The notes beneath the pieces were generated by a model, which searched no databases, had not been told where the DNA came from, and saw nothing but the letters and a program-made list of their open reading frames with translations. A stretch of DNA of 6,292 nt from an uncultured Clostridia bacterium (lineage in GTDB: Bacteria; Bacillota_A; Clostridia; Christensenellales; Aristaeellaceae): contig CAMJTZ010000111.1 in the NCBI GenBank assembly GCA_946408865.1, positions 1 through 6,292 on the forward strand, given 5' to 3'. Each line of letters starts with the position of its first letter. Within the stretch, counting starts at the first letter, position 1. A program made the translations under genes and the position numbers. Of this stretch, positions 1 to 5,620 are shown one piece after another.

Positions 1-276
1 TTTTTCACCTCGGTCGTACTGACGGATCCGAAGATCCGGGAAGGCATCCTGAACGGGATCACGGCCGGGGATTATGAAACCATCGCCTTTACACTCACCT
101 GCTCTGAGGAGTCGCTGAAAAAACGGCATGACAAAAGAGGTGATAAAGGCGAAACGAATTATTACTGGCTGCATCTTCCGCCCTGTCCGGGGGATATTGT
201 GATTCATACGGACAAGAAGAGCGTCCGGGACATTGTCCGGGAAATGAAAAAACATATTGATGTTTTAACGGAGTGA
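1..276 (+). CDS. P-loop nucleotide kinase-like protein, C-terminal fragment (5' end outside window)
   Basis: The frame is open from base 1 and ends at TGA 274-276, giving the last 91 residues of a protein whose N-terminus, including any Walker A loop, lies outside the window. The visible part fits the C-terminal half of small AAA_33/shikimate-kinase-like P-loop kinases. A strand 'IAFTLTC' is followed by an Arg/Lys-rich LID-like stretch (SLKKRHDKRGD, residues 38-48, with R42 and R46 as possible phosphate contacts). Near the end is 'GDIVIHTDKKSVRDIV', the usual final strand with Thr-Asp before the last helix. The phosphate acceptor cannot be told. The phosphoesterase start lies 44 bp downstream with no terminator between, so co-transcription is plausible. 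Assignment rests on overall pattern, not on a catalytic motif; another P-loop NTPase is the main alternative. Confidence 0.7.
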   Translation, partial: FFTSVVLTDPKIREGILNGITAGDYETIAFTLTCSEESLKKRHDKRGDKGETNYYWLHLPPCPGDIVIHTDKKSVRDIVREMKKHIDVLTE

Positions 277-320
277 ATGAGGCATTCTGTTTTCCGAATT
301 GGGTAAGGGGGATGATGAAA

Positions 321-1013
321 ATGAAAATTGTATTGCTGGCGGATCTTCACGGAAATATGGTTGCGACAGAAGCCATGGGACGTGAACTGGACCGAATCAG
401 ACCGGACGAGGTTTGGTTTCTGGGAGATGCCGTCGGAAAAGGCCCCGAAAGCGACAAAACATGTGACTGGGTAAGAAATCATTGTCATCACTGGATTGCC
501 GGCAACTGGGACCGCAGTATGAGTATGTACCCGGATTATAACGCCTTCTTCATCCGGCAGATCGGAGAGGAACGCCTGGCCTGGCTGGATTCACTTCCGC
601 TGGAGGATGAACTGGAGATAAGCGGGATCCGTTTCCGCCTCGTTCACGGCCGCTTCCTGGATCCTCTGTATCTGAGCTATGATCCGGATGAGAAACTCAG
701 AGAGGGATTTCATTTTCATGACGGCAGACCGGACGCGAACAGCATGATCTGCGCAGACAGTCACCGGCCGTTTGTCCGGCCCCTGGAAGGCGGATACGCA
801 CTGAATACCGGAAGCGTCGGAAACAATCTCAGCATGGCAAGAGCCCATGCATTGCTGCTGGAAGGAGAAAAAGGGCCTGCCCCGCTGCGTATCACGATCC
901 TGTCTGTTCCGTACGACAATCGCAAAGCGGCGGAGAGAGCGGACTTTTATCCGGATCTTCCCAAGAAGGAGTCCTATCAGAAAGAAGTACTGACAGGCGT
1001 TTATTCCAGATGA
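321..1013 (+). CDS. Calcineurin-like metallophosphoesterase (YfcE/MJ0936-like)
   Basis: A 230-residue cytosolic protein, probably a dinuclear-metal phosphoesterase acting on an unknown phosphomonoester or diester. Motifs in order: D8-L-H10 (DxH) in 'LLADLHGN', G35-D36 in 'FLGDAVGKGP', G61-N62 in 'AGNWDR' (the GNH position), H109-G110 in 'LVHGRF', then 'ADSHRPF' with D146 and H148, and 'LNTGSVGNN' at 161-169, the (N)xGSxG signature of this family. The length is normal for the family. The odd point is the GHTH motif, which here reads ADSH, so the usual first His ligand is Asp. The frame stays open upstream to a GTG at 273 and ATGs at 312 and 315. ATG 321 is chosen because GGGGG at 307-311 lies 9 nt upstream and because the strand MKIVLLADLH begins there, as in homologues. 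The fold is secure; the substrate is unknown. Confidence 0.9.
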   Translation: MKIVLLADLHGNMVATEAMGRELDRIRPDEVWFLGDAVGKGPESDKTCDWVRNHCHHWIAGNWDRSMSMYPDYNAFFIRQIGEERLAWLDSLPLEDELEISGIRFRLVHGRFLDPLYLSYDPDEKLREGFHFHDGRPDANSMICADSHRPFVRPLEGGYALNTGSVGNNLSMARAHALLLEGEKGPAPLRITILSVPYDNRKAAERADFYPDLPKKESYQKEVLTGVYSR

Positions 1014-1177
1014 TCGCCCGCACAGCCTGTTGCCGCGCAACTGCAGGTTGCGTTGCTTCGAAAAAGAGCAATTGCCGGTTGGTGGAGACGAATGATTACC
1101 TCTGTTATTCTGTTTTTGCACCGCGGAGCATAAGATGTTTACGGAAAAAGCAAAGAACGATTAACAGGAGGATGACC
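1014..1177. promoter_or_regulatory. Intergenic region with a cluster of GTTGC/GCAAC half-sites upstream of the XRE-GyrI gene
   Basis: This is the longest gap in the window. GTTGC occurs at 1029-1033, 1047-1051 and 1052-1056, and its complement GCAAC at 1037-1041: four half-sites within 28 bp. They form two overlapping, mutually exclusive inverted repeats, GTTGC-cgc-GCAAC (1029-1041) and CGCAAC-tgcag-GTTGCG (1036-1052). Just downstream are TTGCT/AGCAA arms (1053-1057 and 1067-1071) and the palindrome GCAATTGC (1068-1075). No T-run follows any stem, so an intrinsic terminator is unlikely. An operator for the downstream regulator, or an attenuator-like RNA switch, are the two readings; neither is proven. 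Confidence 0.45.
1083..1111 (+). promoter_or_regulatory. Weak candidate promoter for the XRE-GyrI gene
   Basis: TGGAGA (1083-1088) and TATTCT (1106-1111) are 17 bp apart, and a TG at 1103-1104 gives an extended -10 (TGtTATTCT). Each hexamer matches consensus at four of six positions. It lies just downstream of the inverted-repeat cluster and about 70 bp before the start codon. This is the best pair seen in the gap but is weak. Confidence 0.25.
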
Positions 1178-1846
1178 ATGAGCTTTGGCAAAAATCTTCA
1201 GTATCTGCGTCAGCTCAGTGCAGGCATGACACAGGAAGCACTGGCGGAAAAACTGAATGTAAGCCGCCAGACGATCTCAAAATGGGAAATGGACGCAGCG
1301 AATCCTGAAATGGATAAGGCGCTTGAACTTTGCAAAGTATTCAATTGCTCTCTGGACAACCTTTTCAGGGAGGAGATGGATCAGCGTAGCAGCGCCTACA
1401 CGAATCTTCGTGTGGAAGAGGTTCCGGGGTTCCGGTATGTGGAGCATACCGTTATCAGCACAGAGCCGGAGAGCGACGCGCTGAACAGAATATACAAAAC
1501 CGCGAAAGAAAACGGAATTGATAACCCGAAGGTGATCGGATGGGATTTTCCCAGACTGTCGGCAGAACAAATCAATGTGTTCAAGATGCATGGCTATACT
1601 GCTGCATGGATTCTACCGGACGGGATTACACCGGACGGGCTTGAGATCAGAGAACAGGCATCGCACAGGTATGCGGCGATCCACATCGAACGGCCTTTTG
1701 ACAATCCGTTCTGCACCATTCCGGGAGCCTATCATACCCTGGGAGACTACATGAGAACGAACGGGCTGGAATTTGTGGAGAATGAAGTCATCCCATGCTT
1801 TGAAACAGACGGAGAAAGCATGGATGTCTACATGGCCTGCAAATGA
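1178..1846 (+). CDS. One-component transcriptional regulator: XRE HTH plus GyrI-like effector-binding domain
   Basis: A 222-residue cytosolic regulator. Residues 5-62 form an HTH_3/Cro-type domain: 'MTQEALAEKLNVSRQTISKWE' spans helices 2 and 3 (residues 17-37), with VSRQTISKWE as recognition helix, followed by the typical 'LELCKVFNCSLDNLF'. Residues 80-222 resemble the GyrI-like/AraC effector-binding domain ('VPGFRYVEHTVIS' at the start; 'YAAIHIERPFDNPF', 'LGDYMRTNGLEF' and the closing 'MDVYMACK'). Such domains bind small, often cationic or hydrophobic, ligands in related regulators; the ligand here is unknown. ATG 1178 is chosen because AGGAGG (1166-1171) is 6 nt upstream; ATG 1172 abuts it. 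The same frame is open back to an ATG at 1010 overlapping the previous stop, but that 56-residue extension is Cys/Arg-rich, lacks an SD and precedes a complete HTH. The acetyltransferase begins 27 bp after the stop, so the two are probably co-transcribed. A drug- or metabolite-sensing role is inference. Confidence 0.88.
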   Translation: MSFGKNLQYLRQLSAGMTQEALAEKLNVSRQTISKWEMDAANPEMDKALELCKVFNCSLDNLFREEMDQRSSAYTNLRVEEVPGFRYVEHTVISTEPESDALNRIYKTAKENGIDNPKVIGWDFPRLSAEQINVFKMHGYTAAWILPDGITPDGLEIREQASHRYAAIHIERPFDNPFCTIPGAYHTLGDYMRTNGLEFVENEVIPCFETDGESMDVYMACK

Positions 1847-1873
1847 CGGGCATCCGGAAAGCGGAGGCAAATG

Positions 1874-2371
1874 ATGTTTTTACAGTTTATGAAAGCCGGC
1901 ACTTCCGATGCGCCGGTACTGACCAACATTTCCAGACAGGCTTTCAACAGTGATGTGAAGGCAGGGGCAGCTTCTTCGGGAGGCCCGCCCGGATATCAGT
2001 CCGTCCCGTTCCATGTCAGAATGGCCCGGATGAACCATTTGTTCAAACTGGCTGATGAAAACGGCGTGATCCTTGGCGGCGCAATCCTGTTCCGGAAGGG
2101 AGACACACTGAACATCGGAAGGATATTCATCGATCCGCAGCACTTCCGGAAAGGATACGGGCTCCTGATGATGCGGGAAATCGAGAATCTGTACCCGGAT
2201 GTAAGGCTTATTACGCTTGACACCCCTGTCTGGAATACCCGGACGAACGCCTTCTACACCAGACTGGGATACTCGGAAGTGAAGCGGGACGACAGTTTTG
2301 TTTACTATTCAAAAAGGGCTGACGGAAAACCCGGATCTGAAGAAATAACAAACAGGAATTCTGCAACCTGA
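1874..2371 (+). CDS. GNAT-family N-acetyltransferase
   Basis: A 165-residue cytosolic acetyltransferase that should transfer acetyl from acetyl-CoA to an amine, substrate unknown. The N-terminus, 'SDAPVLTNISRQAFNSD' and then 'GGPPGYQS' (36-43), matches a common Firmicute GNAT subgroup. The middle strand 'GVILGGAILF' (64-73) leads to motif A, 'IGRIFIDPQHFRKGYGLLMM' (81-100), where R92-K-G-Y-G is the pyrophosphate-binding RxxGxG-like loop (offset by one residue from the strict spacing). Motif B follows as 'NTRTNAFYTRLGYSEV' (121-136). The domain is complete; the last ~18 residues are a polar tail. GGAGG at 1863-1867 is 6 nt before ATG 1874 and 3 nt before ATG 1871; 1874 has the better spacing, with 1871 possible. 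It lies 27 bp after the XRE-GyrI gene and 40 bp before the S41 gene, suggesting an operon whose regulator might sense the acetylated compound. Confidence 0.9.
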   Translation: MFLQFMKAGTSDAPVLTNISRQAFNSDVKAGAASSGGPPGYQSVPFHVRMARMNHLFKLADENGVILGGAILFRKGDTLNIGRIFIDPQHFRKGYGLLMMREIENLYPDVRLITLDTPVWNTRTNAFYTRLGYSEVKRDDSFVYYSKRADGKPGSEEITNRNSAT

Positions 2372-2411
2372 AAACCCGGAACGAAAACAAGCACATGGAT
2401 CGGAGGTTACG

Positions 2412-3590
2412 GTGAAGAAGCTGTTTTTACTGCTGGCAGTTCTATGCGTTTTCACCGGGTGGTGTTCTGCCGGCGCGGAATTATCCGATGCTGCGCTTCT
2501 GTCCGATTATGACGAAGCCCTGCATATTCTGGAGGAGAACAATCCGTTTCTGCCTATTTACAGGCAGTATATCCCGGATTTTGACAGCCTATGCGCGAAA
2601 ACGCGCGGATTGGTAGCGGAACGCTGTCATTCCGCCCGGAGTTTATACCAGTTCATGAGCGACCTGTTTGCAAGGTTCGGAAATCCGGGACACCTTTCCA
2701 TGATCGGGCCGGAGGGTTATCAGCTGTATATGCAGCTGGCAGAGCAGGGAATCTACGGGAAGGAATCGGCGGAATACCGCCTGCTGCATGATCCGCGCAC
2801 GCAGGCGGTATACAGCGAAATGATACAGGAATCAGGAAAACCGGAGACTGAGGATGTCAGCAGCCTGTTCCTGCCGTTTATAACATGGGATCCGGACAGA
2901 AAAATACTGTGTATCCGGATCCAGTCTTTTAAAAGCACACTGATTGAAAGGGACCGGAATATCCTGGCTGACGCGGTTGGGACATATCCGGAAGTGAAGC
3001 ATATCGTTTTTGATATCTGCGGAAACGGCGGAGGATCGGATTATTACTGGATGGAGAACCTGGTCGCGCCTTTCGGAGAAAAAATGTCTTTTGAAAAGAG
3101 GGTATATTTCAGGGACAGCGCGCTGACCCGCGAATACGGATGGATGAATGATGCCGTTCCGCTGGCGGAGGCAGATGTTGTGAAAATACCGGATTTTGCG
3201 GAGGAGATGGGGCTGACATACACTCAGGCCGGCATCATTGAGATTGAGCCTGCGGAGGAAAGCCGTGTGATTCATTCCGAAGCGGAGCGCTGGGTTCTGA
3301 CAGACGAATATGTCTATTCCGCCGCGGACGGGTTTGCGGGTTTCTGCAAACAGTCCGGATGGGCTACACTGGTGGGCCGCCGTACCCGCGGGGACGGCGG
3401 CGCTTCCGCGCCGGTTCTGGTACGTCTGCCTGAAAGCGGGCTGCTGATGCGGTTCACCTTGGCCGCTTCCGCCAATGAGGACGGAACGCTGAATACCCTG
3501 TCCGGGACCAGTCCCGATCTTCCGTCCAAGCCGTTTGAGCCGCCCTTTATAACGGTTCTGAGATTCATAGACCGCCAGACGGGCCGGTAA
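2412..3590 (+). CDS. Secreted S41-family (tail-specific protease/tricorn-like) peptidase
   Basis: A 392-residue exported protein. Residues 1-22 form a signal peptide: KK, a hydrophobic core 'LFLLLAVLCVF', and an AxA site (A20-G-A22). C18 is not in a valid lipobox (TGWC), so it is probably not a lipoprotein. The N-terminal part holds 'LFARFGNPGHLSMI' with H94 in the 'GDGH'-like position of S41 enzymes. The core begins at 'ILCIRIQSF' (165-173), then 'IVFDICGNGGGSDYYW' (198-213), the S41 'D-R-N-GG' strand. The nucleophile candidate is S303 in 'YVYSAADGFAGF', followed by 'LVGRRTRGDGG' (320-330) and 'LSGTSPDLPSKP' (363-374). At S+25, where Ctp/Prc enzymes have the catalytic Lys, this protein has D328, so a Ser-His mechanism as in tricorn/CPAF enzymes is more likely. 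No PDZ domain is evident. The start is GTG 2412 with GGAGG (2402-2406) 5 nt upstream; the signal peptide begins exactly there. Substrate unknown. Confidence 0.87.
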   Translation: MKKLFLLLAVLCVFTGWCSAGAELSDAALLSDYDEALHILEENNPFLPIYRQYIPDFDSLCAKTRGLVAERCHSARSLYQFMSDLFARFGNPGHLSMIGPEGYQLYMQLAEQGIYGKESAEYRLLHDPRTQAVYSEMIQESGKPETEDVSSLFLPFITWDPDRKILCIRIQSFKSTLIERDRNILADAVGTYPEVKHIVFDICGNGGGSDYYWMENLVAPFGEKMSFEKRVYFRDSALTREYGWMNDAVPLAEADVVKIPDFAEEMGLTYTQAGIIEIEPAEESRVIHSEAERWVLTDEYVYSAADGFAGFCKQSGWATLVGRRTRGDGGASAPVLVRLPESGLLMRFTLAASANEDGTLNTLSGTSPDLPSKPFEPPFITVLRFIDRQTGR

Positions 3591-3676
3591 CCGTCCCGCT
3601 TTGCAAAGGACAAGAAAAAAACGAGAATAAAGGCCGGCGGAGACTGAAGAGGCCGGAAGCATTCTCAGGGACCCAT

Positions 3677-3747
3677 GAGGGACAACGGCCTGTCGCTTGT
3701 CAAGCTGTACGAGATGCAATACAATCGGGCTGTAATAAATCCGGAGG
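3677..3747 (+). repeat. 71-bp promoter/RBS direct repeat, copy 1 (upstream of methyltransferase)
   Basis: Aligned without gaps to 5572-5642 with 62 of 71 identical bases, at a fixed offset of 1895. The nine differences cluster upstream of and within the promoter spacer; the stretch from ATGCAATACAATCGGG to the SD differs at one base. The copy holds a -35, a -10, the short leader and the SD. Its equivalent of the copy-2 palindrome is degenerate (aCAAC-ggcct-GTcGC, 3682-3696), but it has its own perfect palindrome GCTTG-T-CAAGC (3695-3705) across the -35. Confidence 0.9.
3697..3725 (+). promoter_or_regulatory. Sigma-A-type promoter of the methyltransferase gene
   Basis: TTGTCA (3697-3702) and TACAAT (3720-3725) are separated by 17 bp, each matching the consensus at five of six positions. 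Transcription should begin near 3732, leaving a leader of about 25 nt that includes the SD. The conserved second copy of this promoter supports it. The palindrome GCTTG-T-CAAGC covers the -35, a position where a bound repressor would block polymerase. Confidence 0.75.
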
Positions 3748-3755
3748 GTAAGTTC

Positions 3756-4592
3756 ATGGAAAAGTATATCGAAGGGAATAAAGTGGCATGGGAGGAAGCT
3801 TTTGATCGCAGGGACGCTTCCTGGGGAGCCGATATAACAGACCGCATTCAGAAGGAAGATTACCCCTTTTTCAACGAAGAAACGGCGGCGGTTCTGCGGA
3901 AAATGCACACAGAGGGAAAAGTAATCGGTCAGTTCTGCTGCAACAACGGACGCGAACTGCTCTCCCTGGTGAAAAACGGAAAAGCGGCGAAAGGGATCGG
4001 CTTTGATATTGCCGAAAACCAGGTGGCCTTTGCCAATGAAAAAGCAAAGGAGCTTGGCCTTCCCTGCGTGTTTGAAGCTGCAAACGTCTATGATATCGAT
4101 GATCGGTATAAGGAACAGTTTGACATTGTGATCATCACGATCGGCGCGCTGTGCTGGTTTGACGATCTGAACCGTTTTTTTGACGTTGTTGCGAAGTGTA
4201 TGAAACCGGGCGCGGTTGTTGTGATCAATGAACAGCATCCCTGCACGAATATGCTGGCTTCTGAAGGCGATGAAGAGTTCGATCCGGAACACAGGACGGA
4301 ATGCCGGTTCTCCTATTTTGAACATGAGTGGACCGGTAACGGAGGCATGTATTATATAACGCAGAAAAGCTATCACTCAAAGACCTTCACTGATTTTACC
4401 CATTCGATGTCGGAGATCATCTCCGGGATGTGCAGAAACGGAATAGTGATTACCGGCCTTCAGGAGTTTGACCGCGATCTCAGCGGCGGCTTTGCAGCGA
4501 TCGATCACAGCGGGTATCCGCTGTCAATGATCATCGAGGGCCGGAAAAACCGGCAGGAACAAGCAAGTGATGCGGGAGGAAAAAACAGATAA
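3756..4592 (+). CDS. Class I SAM-dependent methyltransferase
   Basis: A 278-residue cytosolic methyltransferase with a Rossmann fold. After an N-terminal helical cap ('NKVAWEEAFDRRDASWG') comes motif I as 'VIGQFCCNNGRELLSL' (56-71), where the usual glycine-rich loop is QFCCNNGRE. The acidic residue closing strand 2 is D84 in 'GIGFDIAENQVAFANEKA'. Later elements are 'CVFEAANVYDID' (104-115), strand 4 'FDIVIITIGALCWF' (122-135) with the following 'DDLNRFFDVVAKCMKPGAVVVI' region, and a C-terminal insert rich in Tyr, His and Trp (180-215) that may shape the acceptor pocket. The acceptor is not known; small molecule is more likely than DNA or rRNA because no such recognition motif is seen. ATG 3756 is 8 nt after GGAGG (3743-3747). 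An in-frame ATG at 3675 would put the promoter inside the coding region, so it is rejected. Transcribed from its own promoter. Confidence 0.88.
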   Translation: MEKYIEGNKVAWEEAFDRRDASWGADITDRIQKEDYPFFNEETAAVLRKMHTEGKVIGQFCCNNGRELLSLVKNGKAAKGIGFDIAENQVAFANEKAKELGLPCVFEAANVYDIDDRYKEQFDIVIITIGALCWFDDLNRFFDVVAKCMKPGAVVVINEQHPCTNMLASEGDEEFDPEHRTECRFSYFEHEWTGNGGMYYITQKSYHSKTFTDFTHSMSEIISGMCRNGIVITGLQEFDRDLSGGFAAIDHSGYPLSMIIEGRKNRQEQASDAGGKNR

Positions 4593-4627
4593 CAGAGGCT
4601 TGAGAAATCTGTATCCGCATTCTGCAC

Positions 4628-4656
4628 TTGACCTTGCACCGGACTGCAATGATAAC
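4628..4656 (+). promoter_or_regulatory. MerR-type promoter/operator upstream of the MerR gene
   Basis: TTGACC (4628-4633, five of six to consensus) and GATAAC (4651-4656, four of six) are 17 bp apart. Between them lies a perfect inverted repeat TTGCA-N6-TGCAA (4634-4638 and 4645-4649), centred at 4641.5, essentially midway between the two hexamers. This is where MerR-family dimers bind. Known MerR activators usually use 19-20 bp spacers, so the 17-bp spacing fits autorepression at least as well as activation. The role is inferred from the position next to a MerR gene. Confidence 0.6.
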
Positions 4657-4678
4657 GTACCTGTGAGGAGGTTGAGAT

Positions 4679-5569
4679 ATGATCACAATCCAGGGATTCG
4701 CAAGGCTTTGCGGATGCAATACCCAGACGCTGCGATACTATGACCGGATCGGTCTGCTTGCTCCGGCCAGGGTGGACGAATGGAATGGCTACCGGTACTA
4801 TGAAGAAGAGCAGGCTGTGCTGTTTGTGAGAATCAGGAACCTGCAGCAGGCGGATTTTTCCATTGAGGAGATCAAATCAATGCTCGGCCGGAATGATGAT
4901 TATGTACTTGCAGCGTTTGAACGGAAAGTGGAAGAGCAGAAACAGAAGCTGGCGAAAATCCGGAAAATACAAAGAGCGTATCTCGAAGAAACAATGGAAA
5001 TGCGCAATACGGTCAGCACAATCATGGATTACGTGGAAAGAAAACTGGCTAACCCGGCGCTCTGGAAGGAATTCGGGCTGGATTCGCAGGAAGACACGCA
5101 GATCATCGCTGAAGTCCATGAGGTTCTGACAGACTGGCTGGCGCAGTGCCGTGCGGAAGGCGCCAATGTTTCCCTGTTCGCAGACAACCGGGAATTCAGC
5201 GGCCTGAAGAATGTGGCGGAACAGATTGAGAGCGGTGCGCTGGAAAACGCTGACCGGCTGATGCTGAGCCGGGAAAGCAGGGAATATGAGGAAAGGATCC
5301 CGGAAGGTGCCCGCAGGGTTTTTGCGCAGGAAGGATGGAAACATGCAGCGGAATGGCTGAAAAATGTTCCGGATCTTGGCGGCGGTAAGGGACATTACTT
5401 CCTTTTCAAAGTCCGTGAGGACAGTCTTGTGACAGACAGCGGTTTTCCGACAATGATGCTGGCTGTTATGGCCGCCCGGAATCATGCAATGAACGGGGGA
5501 GGCGGTGTTACCTGCCAGGTCGGTCTGAGCAGCGACGGGATCAATCATGTTGTTCTGATGGAAAAATAA
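4679..5569 (+). CDS. MerR-family transcriptional regulator with unassigned C-terminal sensor domain
   Basis: A 296-residue cytosolic regulator. Residues 1-70 are a winged HTH of the MerR type: 'IQGFARLCGCNTQTLRYYDRIGLL' starting at residue 4, then 'RVDEWNGYRYYEEEQAVLF' with the Tyr-Arg-Tyr wing, and 'ADFSIEEIKSMLG'. Residues 73-122 form a long charged helix, the dimerising coiled coil (ERKVEEQKQKLAKIRKIQ). About 170 residues follow (124-296) that I cannot place in the GyrI-like or TipAS families. They are helical and acidic at first, ending in a Gly-rich part, 'GGGKGHYFLF' and 'MNGGGGVTCQVGLSSDG'. Few Cys and no metal-binding cluster argue against a metal sensor. ATG 4679 has AGGAGG (4666-4671) 7 nt upstream. 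It lies 86 bp after the methyltransferase with its own dyad promoter. Probably autoregulated, and perhaps a regulator of the neighbouring methyltransferase. Confidence 0.88.
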   Translation: MITIQGFARLCGCNTQTLRYYDRIGLLAPARVDEWNGYRYYEEEQAVLFVRIRNLQQADFSIEEIKSMLGRNDDYVLAAFERKVEEQKQKLAKIRKIQRAYLEETMEMRNTVSTIMDYVERKLANPALWKEFGLDSQEDTQIIAEVHEVLTDWLAQCRAEGANVSLFADNREFSGLKNVAEQIESGALENADRLMLSRESREYEERIPEGARRVFAQEGWKHAAEWLKNVPDLGGGKGHYFLFKVREDSLVTDSGFPTMMLAVMAARNHAMNGGGGVTCQVGLSSDGINHVVLMEK

Positions 5570-5576
5570 GAGAGGG

Positions 5577-5591
5577 GCAACAGCCTGTTGC
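5577..5591. promoter_or_regulatory. Perfect 15-bp palindrome, candidate operator
   Basis: GCAACAG-c-CTGTTGC is a perfect 7-1-7 palindrome ending at the base before the -35 TTGTCA. Its outer arms, GCAAC-N5-GTTGC, match those at 1037-1051 upstream of the XRE-GyrI gene. Position and symmetry fit a dimeric HTH repressor, the encoded XRE protein being the obvious candidate. Confidence 0.5.
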
Positions 5592-5620
5592 TTGTCAGGC
5601 CATATGATATGCAATACAAT
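5592..5620 (+). promoter_or_regulatory. Sigma-A-type promoter of the XRE/zinc-ribbon gene
   Basis: TTGTCA (5592-5597), 17 bp, TACAAT (5615-5620), identical hexamers and spacing to the methyltransferase promoter. A dyad TACAA-tcggg-TTGTA begins inside the -10. The promoter lies directly behind the MerR gene with no terminator between, so read-through from the MerR gene is also possible. Confidence 0.75.

Noticed and set aside
273..320. GTG 273 and ATG 312/315 as starts of the phosphoesterase
   Set aside because: ATG 321 has the right spacing from the G-rich SD and starts at the first strand of the fold.
1010..1177. N-terminal extension of the XRE-GyrI protein from an ATG overlapping the previous stop (ATGA)
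   Set aside because: No SD, a Cys/Arg-rich unstructured-looking sequence, and a complete HTH with ideal AGGAGG spacing at 1178.
2325..2380. 11-bp direct repeat GAAAACCCGGA (2325-2335 and 2370-2380)
   Set aside because: CCGGA is very common throughout the window, so a short chance match is the simplest explanation; one copy is in coding sequence.
3599..3611. CTTTGCAAAG palindrome after the S41 gene as a terminator
   Set aside because: It has no loop of its own and is followed by an A-run, not a T-run, on the plus strand.
3664..3679. CTCAGGG/CCCaTGAG dyad upstream of repeat copy 1
   Set aside because: A short stem with a bulge and a tiny loop, no T-run, and not present before copy 2.
2832..4376. 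A 514-codon open frame on the minus strand
   Set aside because: It runs antisense across the S41 gene, its downstream gap and the methyltransferase, all of which have clear domains and RBSs on the plus strand. Its product has no recognisable motif; it is a by-product of codon usage.
4592..4612. ACAGA/TCTGT stem after the methyltransferase gene
   Set aside because: Only five base pairs around an 11-nt loop, without a T-run; not a credible terminator.
4877..5614. A 245-codon open frame on the minus strand
   Set aside because: Antisense to the MerR gene, low-complexity Phe/His/Arg-rich product without motifs.
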